This document shows positions 1 to 7,178 of a DNA stretch of 16,679 nucleotides, one piece after another; position 1 is the first letter of the stretch, and each line of letters begins with the position of its first letter. The stretch comes from JBGPBY01 sp041481485. Its GTDB lineage: Bacteria > Acidobacteriota > Terriglobia > 20CM-2-55-15. The stretch is from NCBI GenBank assembly GCA_041481485.1, contig JBGPBY010000113.1:1-16679 (forward strand). The letters are read 5' to 3'. Both the position numbers and the translations under genes were made by a program. The notes under the pieces are model-generated. The model had not been told where the DNA came from. It made no database searches and was given only the letters and a program-made list of their open reading frames with translations.

Positions 1-588
1 AAAAAGGAACCTTAAAAAGACACCGCGCCGAGCCCAGCCGCAGCGGTATGTTCACTCTGATTACCGAAAACATCAACTAACGAGCGGATGAGTGGAGTGT
101 TGCTCTGTCACCACCCGTAGGTCACTTGGCCGTATAACCGCCATCCCGTCACTGTGACCCGGCAAGGAAACAACCAGCCTTTCCAAGTCCGATTTGCCAA
201 TTCGTAAACACTTGCCCGTCACACAGGAGTCATCGCATGGATGCACCTAAATGGAAGCCGTATCTTTTCGCCCCTATTCTGGTAACTATTTATAGGAGTG
301 ATCGCGGACGCATGAGGTATGTCCCCTCAGGAATTCTGGGAAACTCGAAGGATCCATCGCTATGAATCACAGCCTCGTAGGCTGTTCCCGAAGAGGACCA
401 GTAGACAATGCAGCCACTACCAGTGGTTTTCAAGCGACTCAGAACCACCGTACCCGCCCTTCCGGCTGTTGCAGGATTCTCTACAGCTTCCGCATTGCCG
501 CTCAGCCGGCTACGATTCCATTAGCGTGAATACCTGGGCGAAGAGCGTCGATCTACGCTTTACTTCCCAACAACTGTACGAGCGATCG
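1..588. other. Region without a recognisable gene
   Basis: I see no convincing protein or RNA gene in this stretch. Two frames are open from the left edge, one to a TAA at 78-80 and one to a TGA near 97, so the tail of an upstream plus-strand gene could be cut by the window edge, but neither tail resembles a family I know. A 155-codon plus-strand frame (319-786) overlaps the end of greB on the other strand and has no recognisable domain, so I treat it as chance. The only small ORF with a good ribosome binding site is listed separately. Confidence 0.5.
237..365 (+). CDS. Doubtful small ORF, 42 aa
   Basis: ATG at 237 lies seven bases after an AGGAGT that makes a good Shine-Dalgarno site (225-230). 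The product would have a short hydrophobic stretch (YLFAPILVTIY, about residues 9-19) followed by a basic tail, and ends at TGA 363-365. I recognise no family. A similar AGGAGT-GATCGC string recurs at 296-307 before an in-frame ATG at 312-314. It may be a leader peptide, a remnant or chance; only the ribosome binding site speaks for it. Confidence 0.2.
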   Translation: MDAPKWKPYLFAPILVTIYRSDRGRMRYVPSGILGNSKDPSL

Positions 589-1164
589 CTAACCTACGTC
601 AGGTCGATAGGCGTCGGCGGGGTGGGCCTTCGCCGAGGACTCGGCTCCAGGGGGTTCGCGGAACGGTTCCACGGGAATGCGCTTGTAACACACCTCCAGG
701 ACGATCAGGTATTCCGTGCCGCCCGGCGCCTGCATAGCCACGCGGTCGCCCGCTGTGGCCTTCATCAACGCGCGCCCCAGGGGTGACACCCAACTGATGT
801 GGTCGCGGTTGAGATCGACCTCGTCGGTGCCGACGATGCTCACCACTCGCTCCGTTCCCGCGGCATTGGCATAGCGCACGGTCGCTCCGAAGAATGCACG
901 CGCCGCCGCCTGCCCTGCTCTCGGACTTTCCGGGTCCACCACTTCCGCAGCATCGATTCGCTTCGTGAGAAAGCGGATCCGCCCATCGATCTGGCGCAGC
1001 CGCCGCTTGCCATACTGATAGTCGGCGTTCTCACTGCGATCGCCGTTGCTCGCAGCCCACGCCACCACCTTGGTCACTGCCGGTCGTTCCCTGGTGAGTA
1101 GAAACCGGTGCTCCTCTTTGAGGCGCTGCAGACCGCTCGGCGTGATGTAGTTCTTGACTCGCAC
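589..1164 (-). CDS. greB: Transcription elongation factor GreB
   Basis: GreB binds the secondary channel of RNA polymerase and stimulates cleavage of backtracked RNA. The 191-residue product has the two-domain Gre layout. An N-terminal coiled coil (about residues 8-75) carries at its tip the GDRSENADYQYGKRR signature, which separates GreB from GreA (GDLSENAEY type). The two acidic tip residues are D42 and E45. The C-terminal FKBP-like domain includes FFGATV, IVGTDE and ISWVSPLGRAL (about 90-160). The last 25 or so residues, rich in Pro, Ala and acidic residues, extend beyond the usual GreB length of about 160. The start is a GTG with AGGGAG 11 bases upstream. The gene is divergent from the amidohydrolase at 1388, so 1165-1387 should hold both promoters; I could not assign clear -35/-10 boxes there. 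Confidence 0.93.
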   Translation of the reverse strand: MRVKNYITPSGLQRLKEEHRFLLTRERPAVTKVVAWAASNGDRSENADYQYGKRRLRQIDGRIRFLTKRIDAAEVVDPESPRAGQAAARAFFGATVRYANAAGTERVVSIVGTDEVDLNRDHISWVSPLGRALMKATAGDRVAMQAPGGTEYLIVLEVCYKRIPVEPFREPPGAESSAKAHPADAYRPDVG

Positions 1165-1374
1165 GGCGGGATCGTCTCCCTGAGGTTATCTCGTAAACCC
1201 TATTCGCATATGGTAAGTCCTTAAAGCGCGATCCCAGTGGGCCACAAGGCTTTCATGAAATGGATAGTGCCACGCCTGTGGGTTGCGATCAATATGCCGT
1301 GTTTCGACAGGGCGGTCCAGTCGAGCCAGAACGCCCATCCCACTTCTGCGTGGTAAGATGCGCCGTTGAAAACC

Positions 1375-1380
1375 AGAGGT
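1375..1380 (+). promoter_or_regulatory. Ribosome binding site deciding the amidohydrolase start
   Basis: GAGGTG lies seven bases before ATG 1388. The alternative GTG start at 1379 overlaps this site and would have none of its own, so ATG 1388 is preferred and gives a cleaner lipoprotein signal peptide. Confidence 0.6.
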
Positions 1381-1387
1381 GACGAAG

Positions 1388-3091
1388 ATGACTTCACGAT
1401 CGCCTGTTTCAGTTGGGCTGATCCTGGCCGGTTGGGTTTGTTGCGGGATCGCAGGTTGCCAGACAAGCTCGTCTGCGGTTCCTGCCGAACTCGTCCTGCG
1501 GGGCGGCCGGATCGTCACTGTCGATGAAAGAATACCGGAGGCTCAGGGCCTGGCCGCGAACGAAGGAAAGATCATTGCTATCGGTTCCGACGCCGATATT
1601 GCGCCGTATATCGGCCCCTCGACGCGGGTGATCGATCTTGCCGGGCAGCTCGCGATTCCAGGCTTTATCGAAGGCCATGGTCACTTCACCGGTGTCGGGC
1701 AGAACCGGATCAATCTGGATTTCATGTCGGCGACGAGCTGGGATGAAATCGTTGCCATGGTGGCCAAAGCCGCAGCGGGCGCGAGACCGGGGCAATGGAT
1801 CGTGGGAGGCGGCTGGCATCAATCGAAGTGGACAAAGCCGCCGGAACCCAACGTAGAGGGCTTTCCCACCCACACATCACTCGATAAGTTAACACCCGAT
1901 AACCCGGTCGTTCTGACCCACGCCAGTGGACACGCCGCTTTCGTGAACAGGAAGGCGATGGAGATTTCGGGCATCACTCGCAATACGCCAAATCCCACCG
2001 GCGGAGAGATTCTGAAAGACTCCAAAGGCGAGCCGACCGGCTTGATGCGCGAGACTGCACAAGGCCTCGTGAAACGGCCGGCGCCGTCAGAAGAAGATAT
2101 CCGGCAGCAGCTCGCTCTGGCGGACGAAGAGGTCACACACAAGGGCATCACGACGTTCCACGACGCTGGCTCGCCGTTCCGCACCATCGATATCGTCAAG
2201 AAAATGCTCGATGAGGGCAAGCTGAACGTCCGGTTGTGGATGATGATTCGAGAACCCAACGAGTCGCTGCAGGAGAACATCGACCACTACCGCACGATCG
2301 GCTACGCCAGCGCCATGCTGACCGTCCGTGCCATCAAGGTCATAGCCGACGGCGCGTTGGGATCGCGCGGAGCATGGCTGCTCGAACCTTATTCGGACAA
2401 GCCCGACAGCACCGGGCTCGCCCCGGCCGCCGTTCAGACTCTGCCCGAAACCGCGCAGATTGCTCTGGCCCACGACATGCAGCTTTGCGTTCACGCGATC
2501 GGCGATCGGGCGAATCGTGAAGTTCTGAACATTTACGAAGAAGCATTCAGGAAAAACAATAAGGACGGCAAAGCCCTGCGTTGGCGTATCGAGCACGCCC
2601 AGCACTTGAATCTTGCCGACATTCCCCGCTTCGGCGCGCTTGGCGTGATCGCGTCGATGCAGCCGATCCATGCTACATCGGACGCTGTATTCGTTCCGGA
2701 CAGGCTGGGCGACAAGCGCTCCGAAGAAGGTGCCTATGTCTGGCAAAAGCTGATGAAATCGGGCGCGGTCATCAACAGCGGCACCGACGCGCCCGTCGAG
2801 AACGTTGATCCCATTCCGAATTATTACGCTGCCGTGACGCGAAAACTCTCAGATGGCCGCACCTTTTATCCAGACCAACGGATGAGCCGAATGGAGGCGC
2901 TCCGGTCTTACACAATTCAGAATGCTTTTGCTGCCTTCGAGGAAGACATCAAAGGTTCACTTCGTGTGGGCAAGCTCGCGGACATCACCGTTCTGTCTAA
3001 GGACATCACGAGGGTTTCAGAAGAAGAAATCAAATCCGCGAAGGTGACTTACACCATTATTGGAGGGAAAGTCGTCTACACCGCGAAGTAG
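1388..3091 (+). CDS. Lipoprotein amidohydrolase, YtcJ-like (Amidohydrolase_3)
   Basis: The 567-residue protein is a metal-dependent hydrolase of the amidohydrolase superfamily, YtcJ-like group. It starts with a lipoprotein signal peptide ending in GIAGC (Cys about residue 24), so it is probably anchored in an envelope membrane. A small beta domain (LRGGRIVTVDE) precedes the barrel. Metal-site motifs are present: GHGHF (H97 and H99 from the ATG), a His in HAIGDRANREV, EHAQHL, and the late Asp in NSGTDAPVE. A C-terminal beta strand pair (GSLRVGKLADITVL) closes the composite domain, so the protein looks complete. Members of this group act on C-N bonds such as formamides and cyclic amides, but the substrate cannot be read from sequence. 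It stands alone: 284 bases follow before the next gene. The start codon choice rests on the GAGGTG site at 1375. Confidence 0.9.
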   Translation: MTSRSPVSVGLILAGWVCCGIAGCQTSSSAVPAELVLRGGRIVTVDERIPEAQGLAANEGKIIAIGSDADIAPYIGPSTRVIDLAGQLAIPGFIEGHGHFTGVGQNRINLDFMSATSWDEIVAMVAKAAAGARPGQWIVGGGWHQSKWTKPPEPNVEGFPTHTSLDKLTPDNPVVLTHASGHAAFVNRKAMEISGITRNTPNPTGGEILKDSKGEPTGLMRETAQGLVKRPAPSEEDIRQQLALADEEVTHKGITTFHDAGSPFRTIDIVKKMLDEGKLNVRLWMMIREPNESLQENIDHYRTIGYASAMLTVRAIKVIADGALGSRGAWLLEPYSDKPDSTGLAPAAVQTLPETAQIALAHDMQLCVHAIGDRANREVLNIYEEAFRKNNKDGKALRWRIEHAQHLNLADIPRFGALGVIASMQPIHATSDAVFVPDRLGDKRSEEGAYVWQKLMKSGAVINSGTDAPVENVDPIPNYYAAVTRKLSDGRTFYPDQRMSRMEALRSYTIQNAFAAFEEDIKGSLRVGKLADITVLSKDITRVSEEEIKSAKVTYTIIGGKVVYTAK

Positions 3092-3280
3092 AAGCGCCCC
3101 GCCGACCACACTCGAAATCGTGCTCGCAATCGTTCCGAACCCCGTCGACAGGATCGCGCAGCACGGACTCGGAAGAAACAGACTAAATTCAGAAATCACC
3201 CTGCCGCAGGAAATCAGAAATTGTCATGAGCCATTTGCCATACTTCAGTTGTCATTAATAAGTCCGATCTGTTGCGACCT

Positions 3281-3313
3281 CCCACTGAAGAGGTCTGCTC
3301 TTCTCGCGGTGGG
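3281..3313. other. Imperfect hairpin upstream of the metal-binding gene
   Basis: CCCAC and GAAGAG pair with CTCTTC and GTGGG around a five-base loop, with a few unpaired bases between the two stem parts. There is no T-tract, so it is not a clear terminator. It lies about 60 bases upstream of ATG 3376 and might affect that gene or end the amidohydrolase transcript. The rest of 3092-3375 shows nothing I can name. Confidence 0.3.
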
Positions 3314-3375
3314 TGCCGGGTAAAGGGTTTCTTGCAAGCGGACTAAGCGCGGAGGATAATCGGCGCAACTAAACC

Positions 3376-3786
3376 ATGCGAGCGGCAATCGGCCTGTTCA
3401 CACTGTGCCATGCAGTGGCCGGACTCTCAGCACAGGATACCGTCCCGGCCGCGGCTACCAACGTCAAGGATCCCGTCTACATCTGCCCGATGGATCCGAA
3501 CATGCGATCCAACACGACAGGCAAATGTCCCAAATGCGGACTGGCGCTGGTTGCCGGCATACCGGACTCTGCAGAGTTTCATGTTCACTTGTCGGCCACT
3601 CCCAGCCCGGGCAAGCCCGGCACAAAGAAGCGCATCGCGTTCGAGATTTTCGACCCATGGAAGGATCTTCCCGTTTCGAACTTCCAGGTGATCCACGAAA
3701 GGCTTAATCGCGTGTGGGTGCAGTTTCAGCGCAACAGTGTGGTGAACACCGCGCGCTTCGATATTCCGGTAAAGCCGCTGGAGTAA
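3376..3786 (+). CDS. Exported heavy-metal-binding-domain protein, short form
   Basis: The 136-residue product has a signal peptide (about 1-20, ending LSAQ) and then a heavy-metal-binding domain of the YICPMDP...GKCPKCGLAL type (C37, M39, C51, C54). This is the domain found at the ends of copper and efflux-related proteins, where it is thought to bind soft metals. A beta-rich segment follows (HVHLSATPSP to FEIFDP), then FQVIHERL. From memory of the family, related proteins continue with HLFxVSxDL and about 60 more residues. Here the sequence diverges after HERL and stops at 3786, so the C-terminus may be truncated or frame-shifted. The only GGAGG site is 20 bases upstream of the ATG, and an in-frame stop just before it rules out an earlier start. 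It precedes the copper-monooxygenase-like gene by 116 bases in the same direction, which would fit joint metal handling. Confidence 0.72.
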   Translation: MRAAIGLFTLCHAVAGLSAQDTVPAAATNVKDPVYICPMDPNMRSNTTGKCPKCGLALVAGIPDSAEFHVHLSATPSPGKPGTKKRIAFEIFDPWKDLPVSNFQVIHERLNRVWVQFQRNSVVNTARFDIPVKPLE

Positions 3787-3902
3787 CTGTTCCGGAATGT
3801 CGTGCTTTCTTTTCCAGACGGTGGGAGTCGAAGGGGGACAATCAGACCCCCTCGCAACGTTCAGACGACAGACAACTAACAACTTTCCATTGGGAGCACA
3901 GT

Positions 3903-5378
3903 ATGACTCGATACCTGGTACTCGTTCTGCTGATGACCATCACGGTATTGGGATCTGAAGGGACCCCGATCTCTTCAGTTCCATCCGATAAGACCACACT
4001 GGTGACATTCAATAAGGATGTCCTGCCGATACTTGAGAACAACTGTCAGAGTTGCCACCGGCCGGGCGGCATCGGTCCGATGGCTCTGCTGACTTACAAA
4101 GACACGCGTCCATTCGCGAAGGCGATTAAAACCGCCGTCGTCACCAAGAAAATGCCACCCTGGTTTGCGGATCCTCATGTCGGCGATTTTCGCAATGCGC
4201 CCAAGATAACTGCGGCAGACATCAAAACGCTGGTGGCATGGGCGGATAGCGGTTCGAAAGAAGGTGACGCTCCAGACAAGTTGTCAGTCGCTCCGGAATG
4301 GAAGGACGGCTGGAGGATTCAGCCGGACGTCGTGGCGTCCATGCCTTTCGACCAGGCAGTCATCGCAAATGGCCCGGGCGAAATCATGGAATACTTCGTC
4401 CCCAATCCATTCAAAGAGGACACCTGGGTTTCGTCAATCGAAATCCGACCCGGCGATCCTTCCGTTGTCCATCATGTCATCGTCCAGATACCTGAAGTGT
4501 CACAACCCGCAAAGGTGGCAATGGCGCTTGCAGCGGCCAATACCGTGGTACGCGATAATCGATTTTCGAGCCCCTTGCAGGGCAACGGCGGTTACTCCGA
4601 CATCATCGCCCGAAACATCGAGCGCAAGACCGGGGAAGGCGTATTCATGACGATGGAAGCGGTCTACGCGCCGGGCAGCCCGCCTCTGGATTTCCGTTAT
4701 ACGGACTCCGCAAAGCTGATAAAGGGCGGGCAACCGATTCGCATCGAGGTTCACTACACACCGAATGGAAATGAAACTACGGACAGGACCATGGTTGGGT
4801 TCACACTGGCAAAAGCACCCGCAAAACGCCAGTTCGTCATGATGGCACCCGAGCATCTTGTCGACATTCGAAAACCGATTCCTGCCGGTGCAACGAATTA
4901 TGAAACCGTCGGTGAGCTGACATTCAGTCAGGATGCGGATCTCGCTTGGTTCATGCCGCACATGCACCTCCGCGGCAAGGACATGACGTATCGCCTGATC
5001 TTTCCGGACGGGCGCGAACAAACCGTACTGAACGCCAATTTTAACTTCCATTGGCAACTCGGATACGAATTGAATACGCCCATCAAGGTACCGAAAGGCA
5101 CTCGGATGGTCGTCACGGCACACCATGACAATTCCGCGAACAATGCTTTGAATCCGACTCCGAATCAGTCAGTCGGCTGGGGCGAAATGACAGCCCAGGA
5201 AATGATGCTTCCCTGGTTTGGCGTCATCGTGGATCGGGATGCAAAACCGGAAATGATCGCAAAGTACAAACCGGGTGACCTTGACGGCCCGTTTCCCATG
5301 GCGGGCCAGGGATTTTCAATCGCTGGTGGACAGATTCTAGACTTCATCAGAGTAATTCCACCAGCGCCTGCGCGTTAA
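3903..5378 (+). CDS. Exported monoheme cytochrome / copper type II monooxygenase-like protein
   Basis: The 491-residue product starts at ATG 3903 with GGGAG just upstream. An N-terminal hydrophobic signal (1-20) is followed by one c-type heme site, CQSCH (C48, C51, H52), in a compact cytochrome-like domain that ends near KKMPPWFADP, a hallmark of this group. The larger C-terminal part resembles the copper type II ascorbate-dependent monooxygenase fold (PHM/DBH-like), with candidate copper ligands H190-H191 (HHVIV), H353-x-H355 (HMHLRGKD) and H407-H408 (AHHDN). Known enzymes of that fold hydroxylate C-H bonds using two copper ions. Here the heme domain could deliver electrons in place of ascorbate, which is inference. 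The open frame runs upstream to 3714, but that extension overlaps the previous gene and would bury the signal peptide. The protein probably works outside the cytoplasmic membrane. Confidence 0.82.
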   Translation: MTRYLVLVLLMTITVLGSEGTPISSVPSDKTTLVTFNKDVLPILENNCQSCHRPGGIGPMALLTYKDTRPFAKAIKTAVVTKKMPPWFADPHVGDFRNAPKITAADIKTLVAWADSGSKEGDAPDKLSVAPEWKDGWRIQPDVVASMPFDQAVIANGPGEIMEYFVPNPFKEDTWVSSIEIRPGDPSVVHHVIVQIPEVSQPAKVAMALAAANTVVRDNRFSSPLQGNGGYSDIIARNIERKTGEGVFMTMEAVYAPGSPPLDFRYTDSAKLIKGGQPIRIEVHYTPNGNETTDRTMVGFTLAKAPAKRQFVMMAPEHLVDIRKPIPAGATNYETVGELTFSQDADLAWFMPHMHLRGKDMTYRLIFPDGREQTVLNANFNFHWQLGYELNTPIKVPKGTRMVVTAHHDNSANNALNPTPNQSVGWGEMTAQEMMLPWFGVIVDRDAKPEMIAKYKPGDLDGPFPMAGQGFSIAGGQILDFIRVIPPAPAR

Positions 5379-5387
5379 CCAAGGGTG

Positions 5388-5415
5388 GCGGCATCCGGGC
5401 AAGATCGGATGCCGC
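5388..5415. other. Hairpin between convergent genes
   Basis: GCGGCATCCG (5388-5397) is the exact reverse complement of CGGATGCCGC (5406-5415), with an eight-base loop. It starts ten bases after the stop of the 3903-5378 gene and lies between it and the convergent gene ending at 5505. No T-run follows on either strand, so it may protect 3' ends or be a weak terminator. Confidence 0.45.
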
Positions 5416-5504
5416 TGATTCCCACTTCCCGAACACTCTCCTTTCGATCTTCCCTGTCGAAGTCGACCGCAATCTCATGTTGCAATACGCCGTCGGACTG
5501 ATTG

Positions 5505-6275
5505 TCAGAGCAGGATCGAAATGTGTTTCGAATTACGAGAGACTTTGCGTTCCTTCTCCAGAGTGTCGACCGCACTGTTCATTTCCGCAGCGCTGAACAG
5601 CAGACGAAACATGGACTGTAGTTTTCGAGGCGTCACGAAAACCGCAGCGCCAAGATATTTCTCGATGACGCGCCGAGTGGCGTCGCTCGGCTGGATTGAA
5701 TCAGCCTTGCGGATCAAGTCCTTATGCGACTTTTCGAAAACGCGATAAGGAAATCCCTCCGGACTCAGATACGGAATCCCTTTCCTCGGCACGCTTGACG
5801 GCCCCCGATCGATGAGCAGGTCCCGCTGGAGTTCGGCAAGCGCCAAATCTGCAACGTCGGGCCGCTTCTGGCCGGCGATTCCCAGACAGCGCCGGACTTC
5901 ACCGGAGGTTGCATGGCCCTCGCCGTCGATTAACTCCAGGGCCTTTGCCGCATGGGCCGACAGTCTGGGCGGCCGCAGACGCTTTCGCAAAGCATACACA
6001 TCCGGAACGATATCCCGGTGAATCAGCACCAGGCGATCCGCGATGACATTGGACTCGACCACTTCCCCACTTGCCAGCAATGCATTCGTCAGCTCGATGG
6101 CTCGCCGGGTCTCACCCGCAGCCCTGTACATTGCGGCAAGAGGCAGACTGGATGTCGCGTTATATCGAAGGACAAATCCGACGGCCGTCATGAACTCCGC
6201 CGCGTCCGACTCGCTGGCCAGCGGCTTCCGGCCTGCGAGCCACAGGCCCGCGAGCTGCTGCTGCTGGAGGTCCAC
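5505..6275 (-). CDS. AlkZ-related winged-helix protein
   Basis: The 256-residue product resembles the DNA glycosylase AlkZ-like (YcaQ-like) superfamily, especially shorter 'AlkZ-related' members. I see an N-terminal helical part with AEFMTAVGFVLRY (about 26-38). A winged-helix-like module follows, with LSAHAAKALELIDGEGHATSGEVRRCLGI and DLALAELQRDLLIDRG (about 105-155). A C-terminal part has VIEKYLGAAVFVTPRKLQSMF (about 205-225). AlkZ enzymes unhook DNA crosslinks through a Gln-x-Gln motif. A run of four Gln occurs at residues 4-7, but too close to the N-terminus to be that motif with confidence, so catalysis is unproven. The GTG start lies one base after the TGA of the upstream DDAH-like gene, which points to translational coupling and one operon. 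The assignment rests on remembered family pattern and is moderate. Confidence 0.55.
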   Translation of the reverse strand: MDLQQQQLAGLWLAGRKPLASESDAAEFMTAVGFVLRYNATSSLPLAAMYRAAGETRRAIELTNALLASGEVVESNVIADRLVLIHRDIVPDVYALRKRLRPPRLSAHAAKALELIDGEGHATSGEVRRCLGIAGQKRPDVADLALAELQRDLLIDRGPSSVPRKGIPYLSPEGFPYRVFEKSHKDLIRKADSIQPSDATRRVIEKYLGAAVFVTPRKLQSMFRLLFSAAEMNSAVDTLEKERKVSRNSKHISILL

Positions 6276-6276
6276 G

Positions 6277-7155
6277 TCAGCCTCGCAGCAGAGGCCGCGT
6301 CAGGCAGGTGGGTCCCCCGCTGCCCGGAGTGCAAATCTCGTTACCCTGGATTTCCAAAACATTGCAACCGGCTTTCTCCAGACGAGAGCGTGTGATGGGA
6401 TTGCCTCGAATCGCTAACACCTTCCTCGGCGCAAGAGCGAGTACGTTGCAGGCCATGGAGTCGTATTCATCGTCTGGAATATCGACCAGCTGAATTTCTC
6501 TCTCGGTAAGGAGTTCAAAGAGCGGAACCGGAATCAGTTTTCGATGGACCACTGCGAGGTTGTCGTCCAGCATGCTCATGAAAGACATCAGGTGCAGGAC
6601 ATCCTCGGGCCCGTTGAAGTACGGCAGCGGAACCGGAACGACGTTGATGCCTTTCGGATTGAGCAAGGTTTCCAACTCCCCAATCCCTTGTGCATTGGTC
6701 CGAAAACCGCGCCCCACCAGCAGCGTCTGACGGTCGAGCCAGATCATATCGCCGGCTTCGGCGGTGCCTTTTTGCACAAAACCCAGAATCGGAATATCCC
6801 AACTCTTCAACGCATCGGCGATCGCCGGTCCTTCGCCGCGGCGCGCTACTTTCCCCATTTGAAAAATGATCGCACCGTCATCGGTGATGAGTACCGGATC
6901 GTGAGTGTAGAGCGAGTCGAGACCGGTTCGCGGATCCTCAGGCAGTTCGAGCACTTCGGCGCCGGACGATTTCAATGCGGCGATCAGCGCGCGATGTTCT
7001 TCACAAGCCACGCGCAAATCCGGACGGCGCAGATAACCCAGCGGATACCATTCGCGTTCGATCGCGGCAAGATTCCGGAATGCTTCTTCGGGACGCTTCA
7101 CGATGACGCGTTTCAGCGGCGCCACCATGCTCTGACATCCGAAGGCATTGGGCAT
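6277..7155 (-). CDS. DDAH-like amidinohydrolase (dimethylarginine dimethylaminohydrolase family)
   Basis: The 292-residue product belongs to the guanidine-modifying pentein superfamily. Candidate catalytic residues are in the expected order: E133 and D136 in AEAGDMIW, H188 in EDVLHLMSF, and the nucleophile C284 in GGPTCLTRPLL near the C-terminus. THDPVLI (84-90) matches the substrate-binding Asp region. Family enzymes cleave methylated arginines to citrulline and methylamines, or act on arginine or agmatine-like guanidines; substrate cannot be decided here. No signal peptide is seen, so it is cytoplasmic. ATG 7155 has GGAG nine bases upstream and lies 23 bases after the stop of the MFS/spermidine-synthase gene, so the two are probably co-transcribed. 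The length of about 290 residues is slightly above the usual 250-285. Confidence 0.85.
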   Translation of the reverse strand: MPNAFGCQSMVAPLKRVIVKRPEEAFRNLAAIEREWYPLGYLRRPDLRVACEEHRALIAALKSSGAEVLELPEDPRTGLDSLYTHDPVLITDDGAIIFQMGKVARRGEGPAIADALKSWDIPILGFVQKGTAEAGDMIWLDRQTLLVGRGFRTNAQGIGELETLLNPKGINVVPVPLPYFNGPEDVLHLMSFMSMLDDNLAVVHRKLIPVPLFELLTEREIQLVDIPDDEYDSMACNVLALAPRKVLAIRGNPITRSRLEKAGCNVLEIQGNEICTPGSGGPTCLTRPLLRG

Positions 7156-7178
7156 GGATCGCTACTCCAATTCTGGAA

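Noticed and set aside
319..786. 155-codon plus-strand frame
   Set aside because: It runs into the greB gene on the other strand, and its translation shows no family or sensible hydrophobic pattern.
1186..1518. Minus-strand frame in the greB/amidohydrolase intergenic region
   Set aside because: It overlaps the start of the amidohydrolase on the other strand and resembles nothing known; short frames in two registers here look equally plausible, which argues for chance.
3714..3902. N-terminal extension of the cytochrome/copper-monooxygenase-like gene
   Set aside because: It overlaps the end of the metal-binding gene, has no ribosome binding site at its start, and would place 63 unrelated residues before a normal signal peptide at ATG 3903.
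5388..5415. Intrinsic terminator for the 3903-5378 gene
   Set aside because: The stem is perfect, but neither strand has a following T-run, so it is listed only as a hairpin.
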